Positions 36,187-48,741 are shown, counted from the first letter of the stretch. The stretch: DNA of 64,000 nucleotides from Bostrychus sinensis (GCA_020698575.1 CM036256.1:12291908-12355907); one strand, 5' to 3'. Notes: generated by a model from the sequence alone, not told the origin. A program made the numbers and translations.

Positions 36187-37641
36187 CAGTGGCATGAAAA
36201 AGTATCTGAAGCTTTTGGAATTTCTCACATTTCTGCATAAAATCACCATCAAATGTGATTGGATCTTTGTCAAAATCACACAGATGAAAAAAACTGTCTG
36301 CTTTAACTAAAACCACCCAAACATTTATAGGTTTTCATATTTTTAATGAGGATAACATGCAAACAATGACAGAAGAGGGAGGAATAAGTAACTGAACCAT
36401 CAGATGTCTGGCATGAATTGCTGTCTTGAGGTCATGCCACAGCATCTCAATGGGGTTCAAGTCAGGACTTTGACTTGGCCACTCCAGAATGTGTATTTTG
36501 TTCTTACTGAAACCATTCTGAAGTTGATTTACTTCTGTGTTTTGGGTCATTGTCCTGTTGCAGCATCCATCCTCATTTTAGCTTCAACTGTCTGACAGAC
36601 GGCTTCAGCTTTTCCTGCAAAACATCCTGATAAACTTTTGAATTCATTTTTCCATTAATGATTGCAAGTTGTCCAGCCCCTGAGGCAGCAAAACAGCCCC
36701 AAACCCTGATGCTCCCTCCGCCATGCTTCACGGTGGGGATGAGGTGTTGATGTTGGTGAGCTGTTCCATTTTTCCTCCACACATGACGTTGTGTGTTCCT
36801 CCCAAACAATTCAACTTTCATTTCATCAGTCCACTAAATATTTTGCCAGAAGTTCTTTGGAGTGTCCAAGTGCCTTTTTGCAAACAATAAACATGCAGCA
36901 ATATTTTTGTTAGACAGCAGTGGCTTCTTCCGTGGAGTCCTCCCATGAACACCATTCTTGGCCAGTGTTTTACATATAGTCAATGTATGCACAGAGATAT
37001 TGGACTGTGCCAGTGATTTGTGTAAGTCTTTAGCAGACACTCGGGTTCTTTTTTACCTCTGAGTATTTTGCGCTGAACTCTTGTCATTTTTTTAGTGGAT
37101 GGCCACTCTTTGGGAGAGAAACAACAGTGCCAAACTCTCTCCATTTGTAGACAATTTCTCTAACTGTGGATTGATGAACATCCAGACTTTTAGAGATGAT
37201 TTTGTAACCTTTCCCAGCTTTATACAAATCAACAATTCTTGATTGCAGGTCTTCAGAGCGCTCTCTTTTCAGCGAGCCATGGTGCACATCACACAATGTT
37301 TGTAATTAAGACAATTCTTACCAGGTGTGTGTTTTTAGTGGGCAGGGCAGCTTTAAGCCACTCCTCAGTGCTTGGACACACCCCTGATTTAAATCGTTTC
37401 ATAAAAATTGGTATTAATTGCTCTCAAGGTCTCCTAAGGCAGAAGGTTCAGTTACTTATTGTTTGCATGTTATCCTCATTAAAAAAACAAAAACCTATAA
37501 ATGTTTGGGTGGTTTTACTTAAAGCAGAACACTGTTTTTTTCATTTGTGTGATTTTGACAAAGATCAGATCACATTTGATGGTGATTTTATGCAGAAATG
37601 TGAAAAATTCCAAAGGCTTCAGATACTTTTTCATGCCACTG
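36187..37641 (-). mobile_element. Tc1-like DNA transposon, inactive, full-length ends
   Basis: Terminal inverted repeats of at least 75 bp begin CAGTGGCATGAAAAAGTATC at 36187 and at the complement of 37641, with only a few mismatches between them. The element is flanked by TA on both sides (36185-36186 and 37642-37643), the standard Tc1/mariner target duplication. At 1,455 bp it is close to the usual 1.5-1.6 kb. The transposase inside is broken. Confidence 0.85.
36335..37296 (-). pseudogene. Degenerate Tc1 transposase
   Basis: Pieces in several frames follow Tc1 transposase order. They are a helix-turn-helix region (GYKIISKSLDVHQSTVREI), a linker, WTDEMKVELFGRN with the first catalytic Asp, VKHGGGSIRVWGCFAASG, then WPSQSPDLNPIEMLWHDLK with the catalytic Glu. 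A TAG sits immediately before WTDE near 36834, and several frame changes separate the pieces. It cannot encode a transposase but could be mobilised in trans through its ends. Confidence 0.8.
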
Positions 37642-38437
37642 TACATGGTTCAAGGCAATTTAGTTTCTTGTTATGGAAACTGAGTTTGTCATCATTACAA
37701 CATAAACCATAAAATAATATAATAACTTAAGCCACAACTTACACAACACAGAGTAAAACCAGTGACAGCACGTGGTAGTATCCAAGGTTTTAATCAAGTG
37801 CAGTCCACACACTTTAAGACCGTTTTAAAATCGATAAAGAACCAGTGACAATACAAAAGCTCATTCAAAAAGCAAAAGCTCAAAGTATCTAAGAGGAGCA
37901 CATCAATGAATTTGAATATTGTGTAGAAGAAATTAAATTAATTCAATTCAAAAAGTTCATGATTCAGTGCATACAGAGTCAAGCATGTGTGATGATTATG
38001 TAATTTTATGAAATAATGAAACTTGGTAGTCATCAGAAGTTAAATAAATGCTTATATTTACTGTGTGTATTGAATCTGTATAATAAACATGTTTTATTTT
38101 GTATGGTACAGTTAAAGAAAATGGTCTTTTTCCGCAATATTCTAATTTGTTGATGTAGCTCTTGTACTGGCAACACGACAGAATAAAAACCTAACTAAGA
38201 CGGAGAAAGCATAAGTCAATTTGCAGAAACGTCAATGTGCGTGTATACTAAATTCATAATTCTCCAATGACACTTAACTATCACATTACTTTAGCATTAG
38301 GGGTTTTCAAATTACATTTTCATTACATTTGAGGAATACTTTTGATTGTGACTGGAATAACACAACTAACAACACAATATTGATTAAGTGGTGCCAAAAA
38401 TGTGTATGGAACAAGGAACTAAGTATAAGGTAAAAAC

Positions 38438-39866
38438 TCAACACTTGAGCAGCTCCACCAAAAAGACCAGTGTGGCATTGGGAGGGATGACCGGTGGGTA
38501 TCCTCGGGCCCCGTAGGCATAATCTGAGGTGCACGTCAGCTTGCAGATCTCCCCGAGACTCATCTGAGAAGACCAAACAATAAGCATTAAGATGTTTTAA
38601 GAAGTGTTGTAATGTGAACTACTCAAAGTATAAAAAGCAGACTCACCTGAGCAACACCCTCGTCCCAGCCTTTGATCACTTCACCTTTACCAATGCTGAA
38701 CTCGAACGGTTTCCCACGCTCCCTGGACGAGTCAAACTTGTCGCCATTTGTCAGAGTGCCTTTAAAGTTCAGACATTTGGAGCATTACCAGTCATGCAAT
38801 GTCAAAAATGTGCACACAATGGCCAAACTCAGTTATTGAGTTAGTGATTTGGGCAAGTTTCTGAGCTCCATGTGTTTTATCAAAATGTTTCAACTAACCG
38901 TGAAATATAAAAATTGTAACAAGATATAAAGTTAAACCTCAGTAAGTATGAGCTCAATCATTTTTAATGTAGTGTTTCAGTGGTACAAATTACCACTGTA
39001 TTATCAGCAATTTTGATACATCGGAAGATAACCTTTTGGCTTATCCAAACTTTATCTCAAGGAGGAATGAAACAACTTTAATTAATTTATAAAATGATGA
39101 AAACAGGGGTGATAGTCTCTCCGTTTACCTCAGTGTATATGGTACTTGGCAAGTAGGAAAACAATATTAACTGTATCCAATCACTATTATCCAAATTGCT
39201 CACATAATGCAAAATTTGATTAACGTTAAAAGTGGGGATGTTAGAGATTTTAAGAGACAGACGATCTTTAAAAATCAGCATTTTTTTAAAGTAGTGTTTT
39301 AGTGCTACAAATTACCATTGTCTTAGCATTTTACAAACAGGGACTTGTGGCCTATATTAGAAACAATACTCCTATCTAAAATAACCAGTGGATTACTATC
39401 AACAAACAGTCTGTTGTGGATAAATGTAGGATGTAAACAGCTCAGCGATCATTATTATATTCTTCGTTTGCTTTTTAGCATAGGAGGGGCACCCATGTAG
39501 CACTAGCTTTTCTTCAGAAGTAAAAAAAAAAAAAAAAAAGAAAAAAGAAAAGATACTTCCCAACACCACATCTTATATAACCTAAAACCACTTTATAATG
39601 ACGTTTGTAGGGCTGGTAAACGGAGGACCGGAGGACTGGGTGGTTCATCCGCGTCTATTGTGTGAGCATCACCGGGCCATGCGCCGCTTTTGTGTCGGCG
39701 GACTCACCGGTGTAGTGCACGACGACCTTTTGGCCCGGCTTCGGGTACGTCGACCCTAAAACAAAATGTGATCAAAGATCAAATAAACTGTTACTTGCAC
39801 TGAAAGGTCCAATAATGAAATCTTTTTACCGTCTCCATGTCTGAGCACTTCTCTGTGGACTCCCAT
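38438..39866 (-). CDS. FKBP12-type peptidyl-prolyl isomerase, divergent paralogue
   Basis: Four exons in transcript order: 39830-39866, 39708-39755, 38647-38759, 38438-38563. They give 107 residues, one fewer than FKBP12. FKBP12 proteins catalyse prolyl cis-trans isomerisation, bind FK506/rapamycin, and modulate ryanodine and TGF-beta type I receptors. The start MGVHREVLRHGDG fits the family. Pocket residues present are Y27, F37, D38, R43, F47, E55-V56-I57, W60, Y83, I92 and F100. Differences from classical FKBP12 are Tyr at the 80s-loop His position (Y88), Pro at the next-but-one position (P90) and a C-terminus ending LLKC. The exon layout is that of a normal gene, not a retrocopy. Whether it is an fkbp1a or fkbp1b orthologue or a fish-specific extra copy cannot be decided here. 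Confidence 0.85.
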
Positions 39867-40252
39867 TTTTTTCCTTTTCCTTTTCCTTTTTCTGTGTCCT
39901 TCTTCTTCGAATTATTTCCGGCAGGCTTGAACGCCGGAGTGGCGTAATGCTGCCCCCTATTGTTAAAAACGGCCACATTGTTTTATTTTCTTCCGTAGAG
40001 GTCGGTGGAGAGAAGGAATTTTACCACAGCTTTGTCAATGTAACGCGAATTACGCCGTGAGGAAAATATTGTTTTTACAGAGAAGACCGCAAACAGTTTC
40101 TGCCTTTCAATGGAGTATTGTGGATAAGACAAGAGAATATGCTGTGCTGTCTCTAAGTGCCCACACTGACACAGTCTATCCAGAGGTTTCCCTATTATTT
40201 TTAGATTGGCAGCTAGCCCAAAATGCCCCAGCCTCTGTCTTGTTATTTTTAC

Positions 40253-41290
40253 TTAATCAGTTCTACAGGACCACAAGAGCCTGTTGACATGAATTAATAG
40301 CTGACTGCTAAAGTAATGCCTCCCTCTAGCCTCTTTCTTCCTATCCTTTTGCCACTGTTTGTCAATAATCACTTTAACAATTCTGCAGCATTCAAACTTA
40401 CCAAGAAAGATATTAAGTTCTATTTCATTCTTTCTAAGTGATTTCTTGGCCACCTGATCCACTATCTCATTTCCTATAATGCCTGAGTGTCCCGGAATCC
40501 ATACAAAATTTACACTACAACCAATTGGTTTTATTCAATGAAGGCAGCCCAAAATCTCCAGTACTATGTCAGGCCGAGCCGCTGGGAGCTCACCTGCCAA
40601 GGCCTGTAGTGCAGCAGCAGAGTCTGTGTAAACAAATGTTATTGCAGGTTTATTTTCCTCAATCCATTCCAGAGCCCACCAGATGAATAATAACTCTGTA
40701 GAAAACAAGACAAGACAAGACAAATGATCAGAAGGAAGCACAGCTACTATACCTGTGCTGATGATTCATTACATAAACCCTAAACTAGCCTTTCCTGATC
40801 TTGGCTCCTAAGCTTTATCTGTAAAAACATGTACATACTGATCTTTATTGAGAGACAAGAATTCACTGACTGGCTTGCTAACATGGCTCTTATTCAGCCC
40901 CAACAGATCTAACTCCCAAGCCCACCTTGTTGGCAGTCTGACAAACTGACAACAGATCATTTGATTTTCCCTCCTATTTTGCAAAATCCAAGCACTCTTC
41001 CAAGAGGGGCTTAGAAGCCGAGCTGTGCTCCAGTCCAGTTAGCCTGGCCCAGTACTGGAGTCTCAGCTTCTGTCTTCTAAATTTTAAAGGTGTCTCCCCA
41101 TTTCCACTAACAGTGCAGGAAGAGGAGTAGTTCTAAAAGCACTACTGCAAATTCTCAGGCCTTTGCCTGGACCCTGTCAAGCCTCAGGAGAACTGATTTA
41201 GCAGCAGCCCATTACACAAAACTGCCATAATCCAAACATGACCTGATCATTGCTCTGTAGACCCATTTTTTCCTGTTGGTCTGCTTCTCC
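40253..41290 (-). mobile_element. Non-LTR retrotransposon ORF2 tail with RNase H
   Basis: Read on the minus strand, 41290-41060 resembles the region after the reverse transcriptase (RLDRVQAKA and neighbours, interrupted by stops). Next, 40741-40535 encodes an RNase H-like segment (WALEWIEENKPAITFVYTDS with the conserved TDSxxALQAL), and 40500-40253 continues with WIPGHSGIIGNEIVD. A LINE carrying RNase H suggests the I-like group. Multiple stops and frameshifts mark it as dead. Confidence 0.6.
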
Positions 41291-41299
41291 CACACACTT

Positions 41300-44058
41300 C
41301 CTATTTTTTTCTTTATAACTAATTATTAAACAGTAAGATACAAAATCTCATAGAGATAAACAATCTCACAGTATCTACAGCAAAACAAATAAGAAGACAG
41401 CAAATAATATAACAAGAGGATCAATCTGAAATGGAAAAACACTGTAAACAGACATTGCAAGGTAAGTATGGAGCACTAACCATAGAGGCCCTGTTTCAAG
41501 AAGCAGAGAGTGTGCATCAGGACAACTAAAAGCATCATTTACACGTTAAATCATTTAATCAATGACATAATTTATATATTTTTTAAATCCCATAGTGTAA
41601 ATAGCAAAAATTTAACAGTGTTTAACTGTGTACATGCCAATCTTTAACTGAATTCTCTTACGGCCCCCATTCCTGTTGCCTGCCAACTGCAGCCACTTCA
41701 TCAGAACTTCCACCTCTTTGTCCAAAAGTGGACATCACTGGGTTTAGTCTTATTGCAACTTGAGAAAGCAAAGCATTTAAAACAGAGTTAGAATATGCTT
41801 TAATACATTACACACAAAAATATAGTAGATTTAAGAATTTCAAAAGCAGACAGAGAGAAAAGGGAGATGATACACATGCATACTAAGAACATGAATGTGA
41901 CTCTGAGTCATCAGAGTCACACTGTTCTCTGCCTGCAACACCTGCATAAGGCATAATCCAACAAACACACCATTAAATTATATTACAGGCTGTGCTAAGA
42001 GGATTATCCCAGACATGATGCCCCATTGCCCTGACATACCCCCTGTACAGCTGTCAGTGTCGATCTAAAAGCCTGGGTAAGAGGCACTAACATAGGCCCA
42101 TTACTGTAGACAGCCTATTAATCACAAACAGATTTTTCTAACTGGCTTGGGCATCTGGGCTTTAATTTTAAAAAAGCAGATTGATAAAGCAAGGCCTTGA
42201 ACCCGGTACCTGCCATTGAGTAGGGCTGACTTCAGGTTTTCCACATTTCTGCCATAGGCCTAAGCCACATCAGGGCCAAGGGGTTCATTTCCAGAAGTGG
42301 CCCAAAACATAATTTCCCTCCAATTTTGAAGATTTGGTAACTGTATGTGGGTAGGATATGGCCCATATCTGTTTTACTGTGAGGCAGAGGAGCAGGGGAT
42401 GCGCTGGTGAAGGGTGGCTTCTGATTGGTTGAAAGGTGGGCTTCACTTTCCACCGGGGAGGGAAAAAAAACAACATAGAGATAAATAAAACGCTGTGTAG
42501 AAAAACAACTATTATTGGATTACGGTACCTTCAAAGTGTTCAGGAATAAATAAATCCAACAAACTATAAACTAACAAGTAAACTAATACAGTGCAAATAG
42601 ACACATGAACGCTGAGGGTTTTAACCACAAAATGTGAATTTAGAGGTCTTTTTACAAAATTGGCAAAGATACAACTATAAATAGTGAGATGTCACCAAAG
42701 TCCCATTTGTTCAGCTGATCAGGAAAAAAAAGAGGTTAGGGTTGAACTGCTCTTTAAAGAGTAACTGTAGCAGAAAGTAGGCTATTATTTATTTTACTTA
42801 TTAGGAAAAATAGAATTAAATGTTAAATTAAATGTTATGTTTAGCTAACTAAGTGAACAGGGACAAAAACAGACAGAGTTGATGCTACCTTTTATTGCTT
42901 TATGTGTTGTTGATTTTTATGTTCTTATCCAAATTGTTTTTTTATTTTTATACTATTGACTTAGTGGAGGTACTACAATCAAGAATAGTGTATTTGCACT
43001 ACACAGTTGGTTGCAGTACTGTTAAGTGTAAAGTGTGCATCTTATTCATTTATGCTGGTCAAAGGTTGCTCTTTCTGGGGAAAGTTTCTGTTTAGATGTT
43101 ATCTGGAGGTGAATGGCAGCGTATGATCATTGCTTTTACCAAATTGCTATATTTTAAAAAATGCAACACTGCTACAGCAACTTCATTCTTGGGAATCGTA
43201 ACACATACAGTTAATCCAGAATTATTCACAACCTGCCCAAACTTTCAGTTAAAGTGAATTTTAACTTAGGCAATGAATCTGTTGTGGCTGGATATGACAA
43301 CAAAAAGGTCAAATACATGGCAAGAGTAATAATAAAAAAAATAAAAAAAACGTTTTAATGATGACAAAAGGTCCACAGCCACAAATGTTAAACCCTTTCT
43401 CAATAATCAGTGGCAAAGGATTCAGGTCTGGACTTTGGTCTTGGCCACTTCAAGAGGTGTGAACGTTATTATCACAGTTGTGTGTCAACCTCAGCCAAGT
43501 TAATCTTTCTGTACATTTTTTTAACATCTTTTCAAATACAAGAGAATAAAGAGACTCATAACCAACAAGATGACATGAAATTTGACACAATTTTAACAGT
43601 TCTAATTTTAACAAGGTGCATTTCTTTAAAAGGTACATTTTGAAAATAACTAACATTTGCTTAAATTCTAATGAATTATATGGAGTAAATGTCACAGCTC
43701 TAATGCTTTAGCGCCCAAATACAGCAAATTACAGTTTGCTGTAAATAACCATTTCTAATCACACAACAAAATTGATCAAAGAGCATTGGGACAACTTGTT
43801 TGCACAAATTTTTCAAGTGCAAAGTAAAATCCCTTAGCTTTTTCTTTCACTTTGAGCACTGTCACCAGCATTAATCATCACAATTCATCTCTGTTTCCGT
43901 TTGTACTGTTTCATGTTGTGGGTGGATGTGGTTTTATAATAGGCCAGCCAGATGTTCAGAGGTGTCTGTCAAGCGCTGAATAGTTTGTGTTGACTTGATG
44001 TCACTTCACAGGCCGAGGGAGGGCAGGTAAGAATGCTGTAGTACAATCTGCTGCAATT
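41300..44058. other. Intergenic region, no gene recognised
   Basis: Short open frames here show no recognisable domain or splice-consistent partner. A reverse Tc1 PDLNPIE-like scrap appears near 43400-43480 (complement of GGTCTGGACTTTGGTC), suggesting a heavily deleted transposon. A GGTTCAAGGCC B-box-like string near 42185-42205 (complement) is too isolated to call a tRNA. Confidence 0.35.
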
Positions 44059-45231
44059 CAAAAAGTGAAACATATTTATTTATAGTTGTCGTAGAGTGAA
44101 ACGTTCCAAGAATTGTTTTTAAATAATTCTGATAATTATGGCTCACAACTACAGAAAAAAAACATATTCAATTATTCACAAACTTAGAATATTGTGAAAA
44201 TGTATAATATTGTAAACTATTGGTGTCACACTCCATCACTAAATAAATTGGTAACATTTGCAAAGGTTTCCTGAGCGTTTGAATGATCTTAGTCTGGTTC
44301 AGTCGGCCACACAATCATGGGGACAGCTGCAGACAGTTGTCCAGTCACTGACACTTCCACAGAGAGGACAAACCACAAAACGTTACTGATAAAAAAAACA
44401 GCTGCTGCTCCTAGAGTGCTGTATTAAAGCAGATTACTAGAAATTTGAGTAGAAAAGAAAAAAAAGTGTTTAAGAAAAAGATGCACAAGCAGCATGGACA
44501 GCTTCATCCTGGAGACAAATGTCCAAAAAAAAAAAAAAAAAAAACCCAGTTAAGAACTTTGTGGAAGTTCACAGGCAGTGGACTGAGGCTGGAGTCAGTG
44601 CATCAGGAGCCGGCCTGCGTCAGGGCTGTCCTGAACCAGAAACAGGGTCAGCAACATCTTTTCTAATGGAATAGGCCGCTGCGTTTCCTTAAGTATAAAG
44701 TCGCCACATGCTTTTACTGTGAAAGTTTAGAGGACATCATGCTTCCTTCTGCTCACAGGCTTTATGAAGATGCTGATTTGATCATCCAGCAGGACTTGGG
44801 ATCAGACCTACACTGCCTAAAGTACCACACACTGAGCAGCTGACCATGGTATTGATGGGACAAACTCTGACTGCAAACTCTCATGACCTGAAGCCCAGAG
44901 AGAATCTGTGGAGTATTGTCCAGAGGAAGATGAGAAACAGCAGACCCAGTGACACAGATGAGCTGAAGGTCTCTATCAGAGCGACCTGGGCTTCCATAGC
45001 TGATCCTTCTCAGGACACACCTCACTGAGGAAGGAATACATCCAAGAGTACTTACTATTCAGAAGGCCAGCATTACTGTTTAGAAATTCTCTCATGAAAT
45101 ATTCTAAACTCATGAATAATTGAATTTGGGGTTTTCTTTAACTGTGAGCCATAATTATTACAATTATAAGAAAATAATGCTTAAAATATTGCACTCTGGA
45201 TGTATTGAAACTATAAATACATTTACTTTTA
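44059..45231 (+). mobile_element. Tc1/mariner relic with long inverted repeats
   Basis: The left 150 bp (44059-44205) and the complement of the right 155 bp (45075-45231) align over blocks such as ATTTATAGTT, AATTATGGCTCACA, TTCAATTATTCA and TTAGAATAT, giving long inverted termini. The interior, in the plus orientation, keeps the transposase end RENLWSIVQRKMRNSRPSD, then TDELKVSIRATWASI (about 44898-44996). The rest is decayed with stops. Confidence 0.65.
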
Positions 45232-45442
45232 CATATTTAATAATTGATCGGCCATATTATAAAATTTGATGTATTAGAAATATAATATATTATAGCATTT
45301 ACTATACTATGTATACTAATTCATTGTATACTATACTATGAAGCCATAGGCAGTACTTACTGTAGTATAACATTTCATACACTATAATTTTTTTCATATG
45401 CTGTTAAAATACATATTTATAGTTAAAACATAACTTATTTTA

Positions 45443-47072
45443 CACTGAACAAAAATATAAATACAACACTTTTGCTTTTGCTCCCATTTTTCATGAGATG
45501 AACTCAAAGATCTGAAACTTTTTCTACATACACAAAATAACCATATCTCTCAAATATTGTTCACAAATCTGTCAAATCTGTGATAGTGAGCACTTCTCCT
45601 TTGCCGAGATAATCCATCCCTCCTCACAGGTGTGCCATATCCAGATGCTGATGAGACAGCATGATTATTGCACAGGTGTGCCTCAGACTGGCTACAATAA
45701 AAGGCCACTCTGAAACATACAGTTTTGTTTTACTGGGGGGGTTTACTGGGAGGTCTGGGGACTCCAGTCAGTATCTGGTGTGACCACCATTGGCCTCATG
45801 CAGTGCAACACATCTCCTTCGCATAGAGTTGATCAGGTTGTCGATTGTGGCCTGTGGAATGTTGGTCCACTCCTCTTCAATGGCTGTGCGAAGTTGCTGA
45901 ATATTGGTAGGACCTGGAACACGCTGTCGTATACGCCGATCCAGAGCATCCCAAACATGCTCAATGGGTGACATGTGTGGTGAGTATGCTGGCCTTGCAA
46001 GAACTGGGATGTTTTCAGCTTCCAAGAATTGTGTACAGATCCTTGCAACATGGGGTCGTGCATTATCATGCTGCAACATGAGGTGATGTTGTTGGATGTA
46101 TGGCACAACAATGGGCCTCAGGATCTCGTCACGATATCTCTGTGCATTCAAAATGCCATCAATAAAATGCATCTGTGTTCTTCGTCCATAACATACGCCT
46201 GCCCATACCATAACCCCGCCGCCACCATGGGCCACTCGATCCACAACAGTGACATCAGAAAACCGCTCACCCACACGACCCCACACACGCTGTCTGCCAT
46301 CTGCCCTGAAAAGTGTAAACCGGGATTCATCCGTGAAGAGAACACCTCTCCAACGTGCCAGGCGCGATCGCATGTGAGCATTTGCCCACTCAAGTCGGTT
46401 ACGACGACGACCTGGAGTCGAGACCCCGATAAGGACGACGAGCATGCAGATGAGCTTCCCTGAGAGGGTTTCTGACAGTTTGTGCAGAATTTCTTTGGTT
46501 ATGCAAACCGATTGTTTTGCAGCTGTCCGAGTGGCTGGTCTCAGACGATCTTGGAGGTGAACATAATGGATGTGGAGGTCCTGGGCTGGTGTGGTTACAC
46601 GTCGTCTGCGGTTGTGAGGCTGGTTGGATGTACTGCCAAATTCTCTGAAACGCCTTTGGAGATGGCTTATGGTAGAGAAATGAACATTCAATTCACGAGC
46701 AACAGCTCTGGTGGACATTCCTGCCGTCAGCATGCCAATTGCACACTCCCTCAAAACTTGCGACATCTGTGGCATTGTGCTGTGTGATTAAACTGCACAT
46801 TTCAGAGTGGCCTTTTATTGTAGCCAGTCTGAGGCACACCTGTGCAATAATCATGCTGTCTCATCAGCATCTGGATATGGCACACCTGTGAGGAGGGATG
46901 GATTATCTCGGCAAAGGAGAAGTGCTCACTATCACAGATTTGACAGATTTGTGAACAATATTTGAGAGATATGGTTATTTTGTGTATGTAGAAAAAGTTT
47001 CAGATCTTTGAGTTCATTTCATGAAAAATGGGAGCAAAAGCAAAAGTGTTGCGTTTATATTTTTGTTCAGTG
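45443..47072 (-). mobile_element. Tc1/mariner element with 273-bp inverted repeats and TA flanks
   Basis: The left repeat 45443-45715 and right repeat 46800-47072 are the same length (273 bp). They are near-identical by eye and both begin CACTGAACAAAAATATAAA. TA flanks both ends (45441-45442, 47073-47074). Total length is 1,630 bp. The near-identity of the repeats suggests a relatively young insertion. Confidence 0.9.
45768..46775 (-). CDS. Tc1-family transposase, DD34E, 335 codons
   Basis: Transposases of this family excise the element and reinsert it at TA. One uninterrupted frame has an N-terminal helix-turn-helix (about 10-45), the first catalytic Asp in FTDESRF (149), the second in LQHDNARPH (237), and Glu in SPIEHVWD (272). 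There are 34 residues between D237 and E272. Residues about 87-121 do not read like the family, but the neighbouring frame over 46410-46515 does (for example RNSAQTVRNPLREAHLHARR). The frame is therefore maintained by two compensating indels that replace the second DNA-binding helix region. The signature Asp before MSP is His here (SPHMSP). Activity is doubtful despite the open frame. Confidence 0.85.
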   Translation of the reverse strand: MPQMSQVLRECAIGMLTAGMSTRAVARELNVHFSTISHLQRRFREFGSTSNQPHNRRRRVTTPAQDLHIHYVHLQDRLRPATRTAAKQSVCITKEILHKLSETLSGKLICMLVVLIGVSTPGRRRNRLEWANAHMRSRLARWRGVLFTDESRFTLFRADGRQRVWGRVGERFSDVTVVDRVAHGGGGVMVWAGVCYGRRTQMHFIDGILNAQRYRDEILRPIVVPYIQQHHLMLQHDNARPHVARICTQFLEAENIPVLARPAYSPHMSPIEHVWDALDRRIRQRVPGPTNIQQLRTAIEEEWTNIPQATIDNLINSMRRRCVALHEANGGHTRY

Positions 47073-47809
47073 TATGTGTATTGTATTTTTAGGGTAGGAT
47101 TCAAAAAGTTTTACTTCTTACTTGTTTTCGAAAATTATAACTTTTTTTGTGTTATGTTTTTATCATTATGAGTTTGTTTGATTTGCAATGGTTGGTCTCA
47201 CATGTTCAAAATAAAGATCAATCAATCTTTTTTCCCCTTTTTTGTATTCATTGTTTTTGTCAAAATGTACTTATTTCTTATTTGGTTAACATAATTCACT
47301 AATTTTATGTACAGATCCTCAGTGGTAGGTCTACAGGCAGTAAAAGCAGTATGCCCACAGGGTGCTCATGCTACTTGTAGGAACGTTTTTGACAAGGAGA
47401 AGAAATCACATTTCACAGGTATTTTTGTGACATTACTCTCCTTAAATTAATTCCAATGTCACTTAAGACAGTAAAATGGCAATAGCTTAAAATTATTTTT
47501 TGCAAGACCGGGCATGAGATCAAGCACAAATAAGAAAAAAGTCACTAAAGGCACAACTTTATATATATATATATAAAAAAAAAAAATCGTGAAGATAAGT
47601 GCATCTCCCTATTTGTTTACATTGCGCTTGGACAGAATATACAGTCACAATATGGCGGCTGCGCCGGATGTCAGTTATTGCAGTTCAGCATTAGAGTGTC
47701 CAGTCTAGTGTTTTACTATATCTCTATGGTCTATTCACTCTGAAGGGGGCTACTTTGTAGCAACATTAGTTCCAAACAGGTCACAGTATTTATAATTTCC
47801 AGATATGTA

Positions 47810-48090
47810 TCACAATGTGTTTCCCAGCGTCCAGACGTCCATGCTGCCAGAGGGGGAAATGGCGTAACACAGAATACCGATACTCAGGGTTATCTGCCCC
47901 AGGGTCTTGGCTCTCATGAAGTGCAAGGAGTTGAGCTGTTGAGTCAGGTGCACCAAAGCTGTTTGGTTCAGCTGCTCCTGGTGTGGTTTGTCAGGACTCC
48001 ATAAACTCCAAAGACCCCTGGCAAATGAGTTTCCACTACCTGGAGCACTTGCCTCTCCTCCTGGGACAGGTGTTGTAACAGCCTGAAAAT
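47810..48090 (-). pseudogene. Possible orphan exon of a four-span membrane protein
   Basis: After a CAG acceptor near 48087, the minus strand is open through LNSLHFMRAKTLGQITLSIG to a TGA near 47812. The sequence around KTLGQITLSIGIL weakly resembles the first membrane segment of MS4A/TMEM176-type proteins. No companion exons were found on either side, so it is either a stranded exon fragment or a chance open frame. Confidence 0.2.
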
Positions 48091-48275
48091 GGAGCAACAA
48101 GCATTGTTTAGAGACTACATAGGTTGGTTTGGGTGTGTGATAATCTGTAGATATATGACCAATATGACCCACATGCTTCTTTGTGGTCCTGTCAGCTGAG
48201 CCCCGTCAGTCTGTACTTCTCACTGACAGCTAATGCAGTGTAATGAACAACGATAAACTGAAATAATACAGTGAG

Positions 48276-48653
48276 TGTTAGAAGCTGTGAGTGAGTTGCA
48301 GGTCATGTGGCTCACTGGTGACAGGTGACACCCATTTCCCTCCCAACTCAGGTGCCTAATCAGGCCAATTAGAGGCACCTGGGTCCTGGTCAATATAAAC
48401 GCCTCAGTTTTCTAAGTAGCTCTTTGTTTCCTGATGTATCCGAGTGCGTGGAGTGAGTAATCCTTTTTTCTTTAGTTATCTACACAATTTAGAATTTGAT
48501 TACTCCATTTTGTGTTTGCTTTCCTGTTTTCAGAAAAATGTTACCACCCTTTACTGTTTCCAATCCAACTGTAAAATAAACAATTGACCGTCGACACCTT
48601 AACCAGCTTCTGTGATCATTTTTCATTAAGTTTCACCAGCGAGTTATCCAACA
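48276..48653 (+). mobile_element. Solo LTR (378 bp) with 5-bp target duplication
   Basis: The element starts TGTTAGAAGC and ends TATCCAACA, so its ends are the inverted TGTT/AACA pair. It is flanked by identical GTGAG at 48271-48275 and 48654-48658. Inside are a TATA-like CAATATAAACGCC (about 48392) and an AATAAA near 48577, in the order expected for U3-R-U5. No internal retroelement genes adjoin it, so recombination between LTRs probably removed the rest. The superfamily is not determinable. Confidence 0.75.
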
Positions 48654-48741
48654 GTGAGGTTAGATTTATGTTGTCTCAAACCAAATGCTGAGACAGCAGG
48701 CTCAAATTGTGGCAACACCTGCCAGCAAAGATGCCACAAAT

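Noticed and set aside
42185..42205. Isolated B-box-like string suggesting a tRNA gene
   Set aside because: No matching A box or acceptor stem at the right distance.
46029..46463. Plus-strand 144-codon open frame
   Set aside because: Antisense shadow of the Tc1 transposase.
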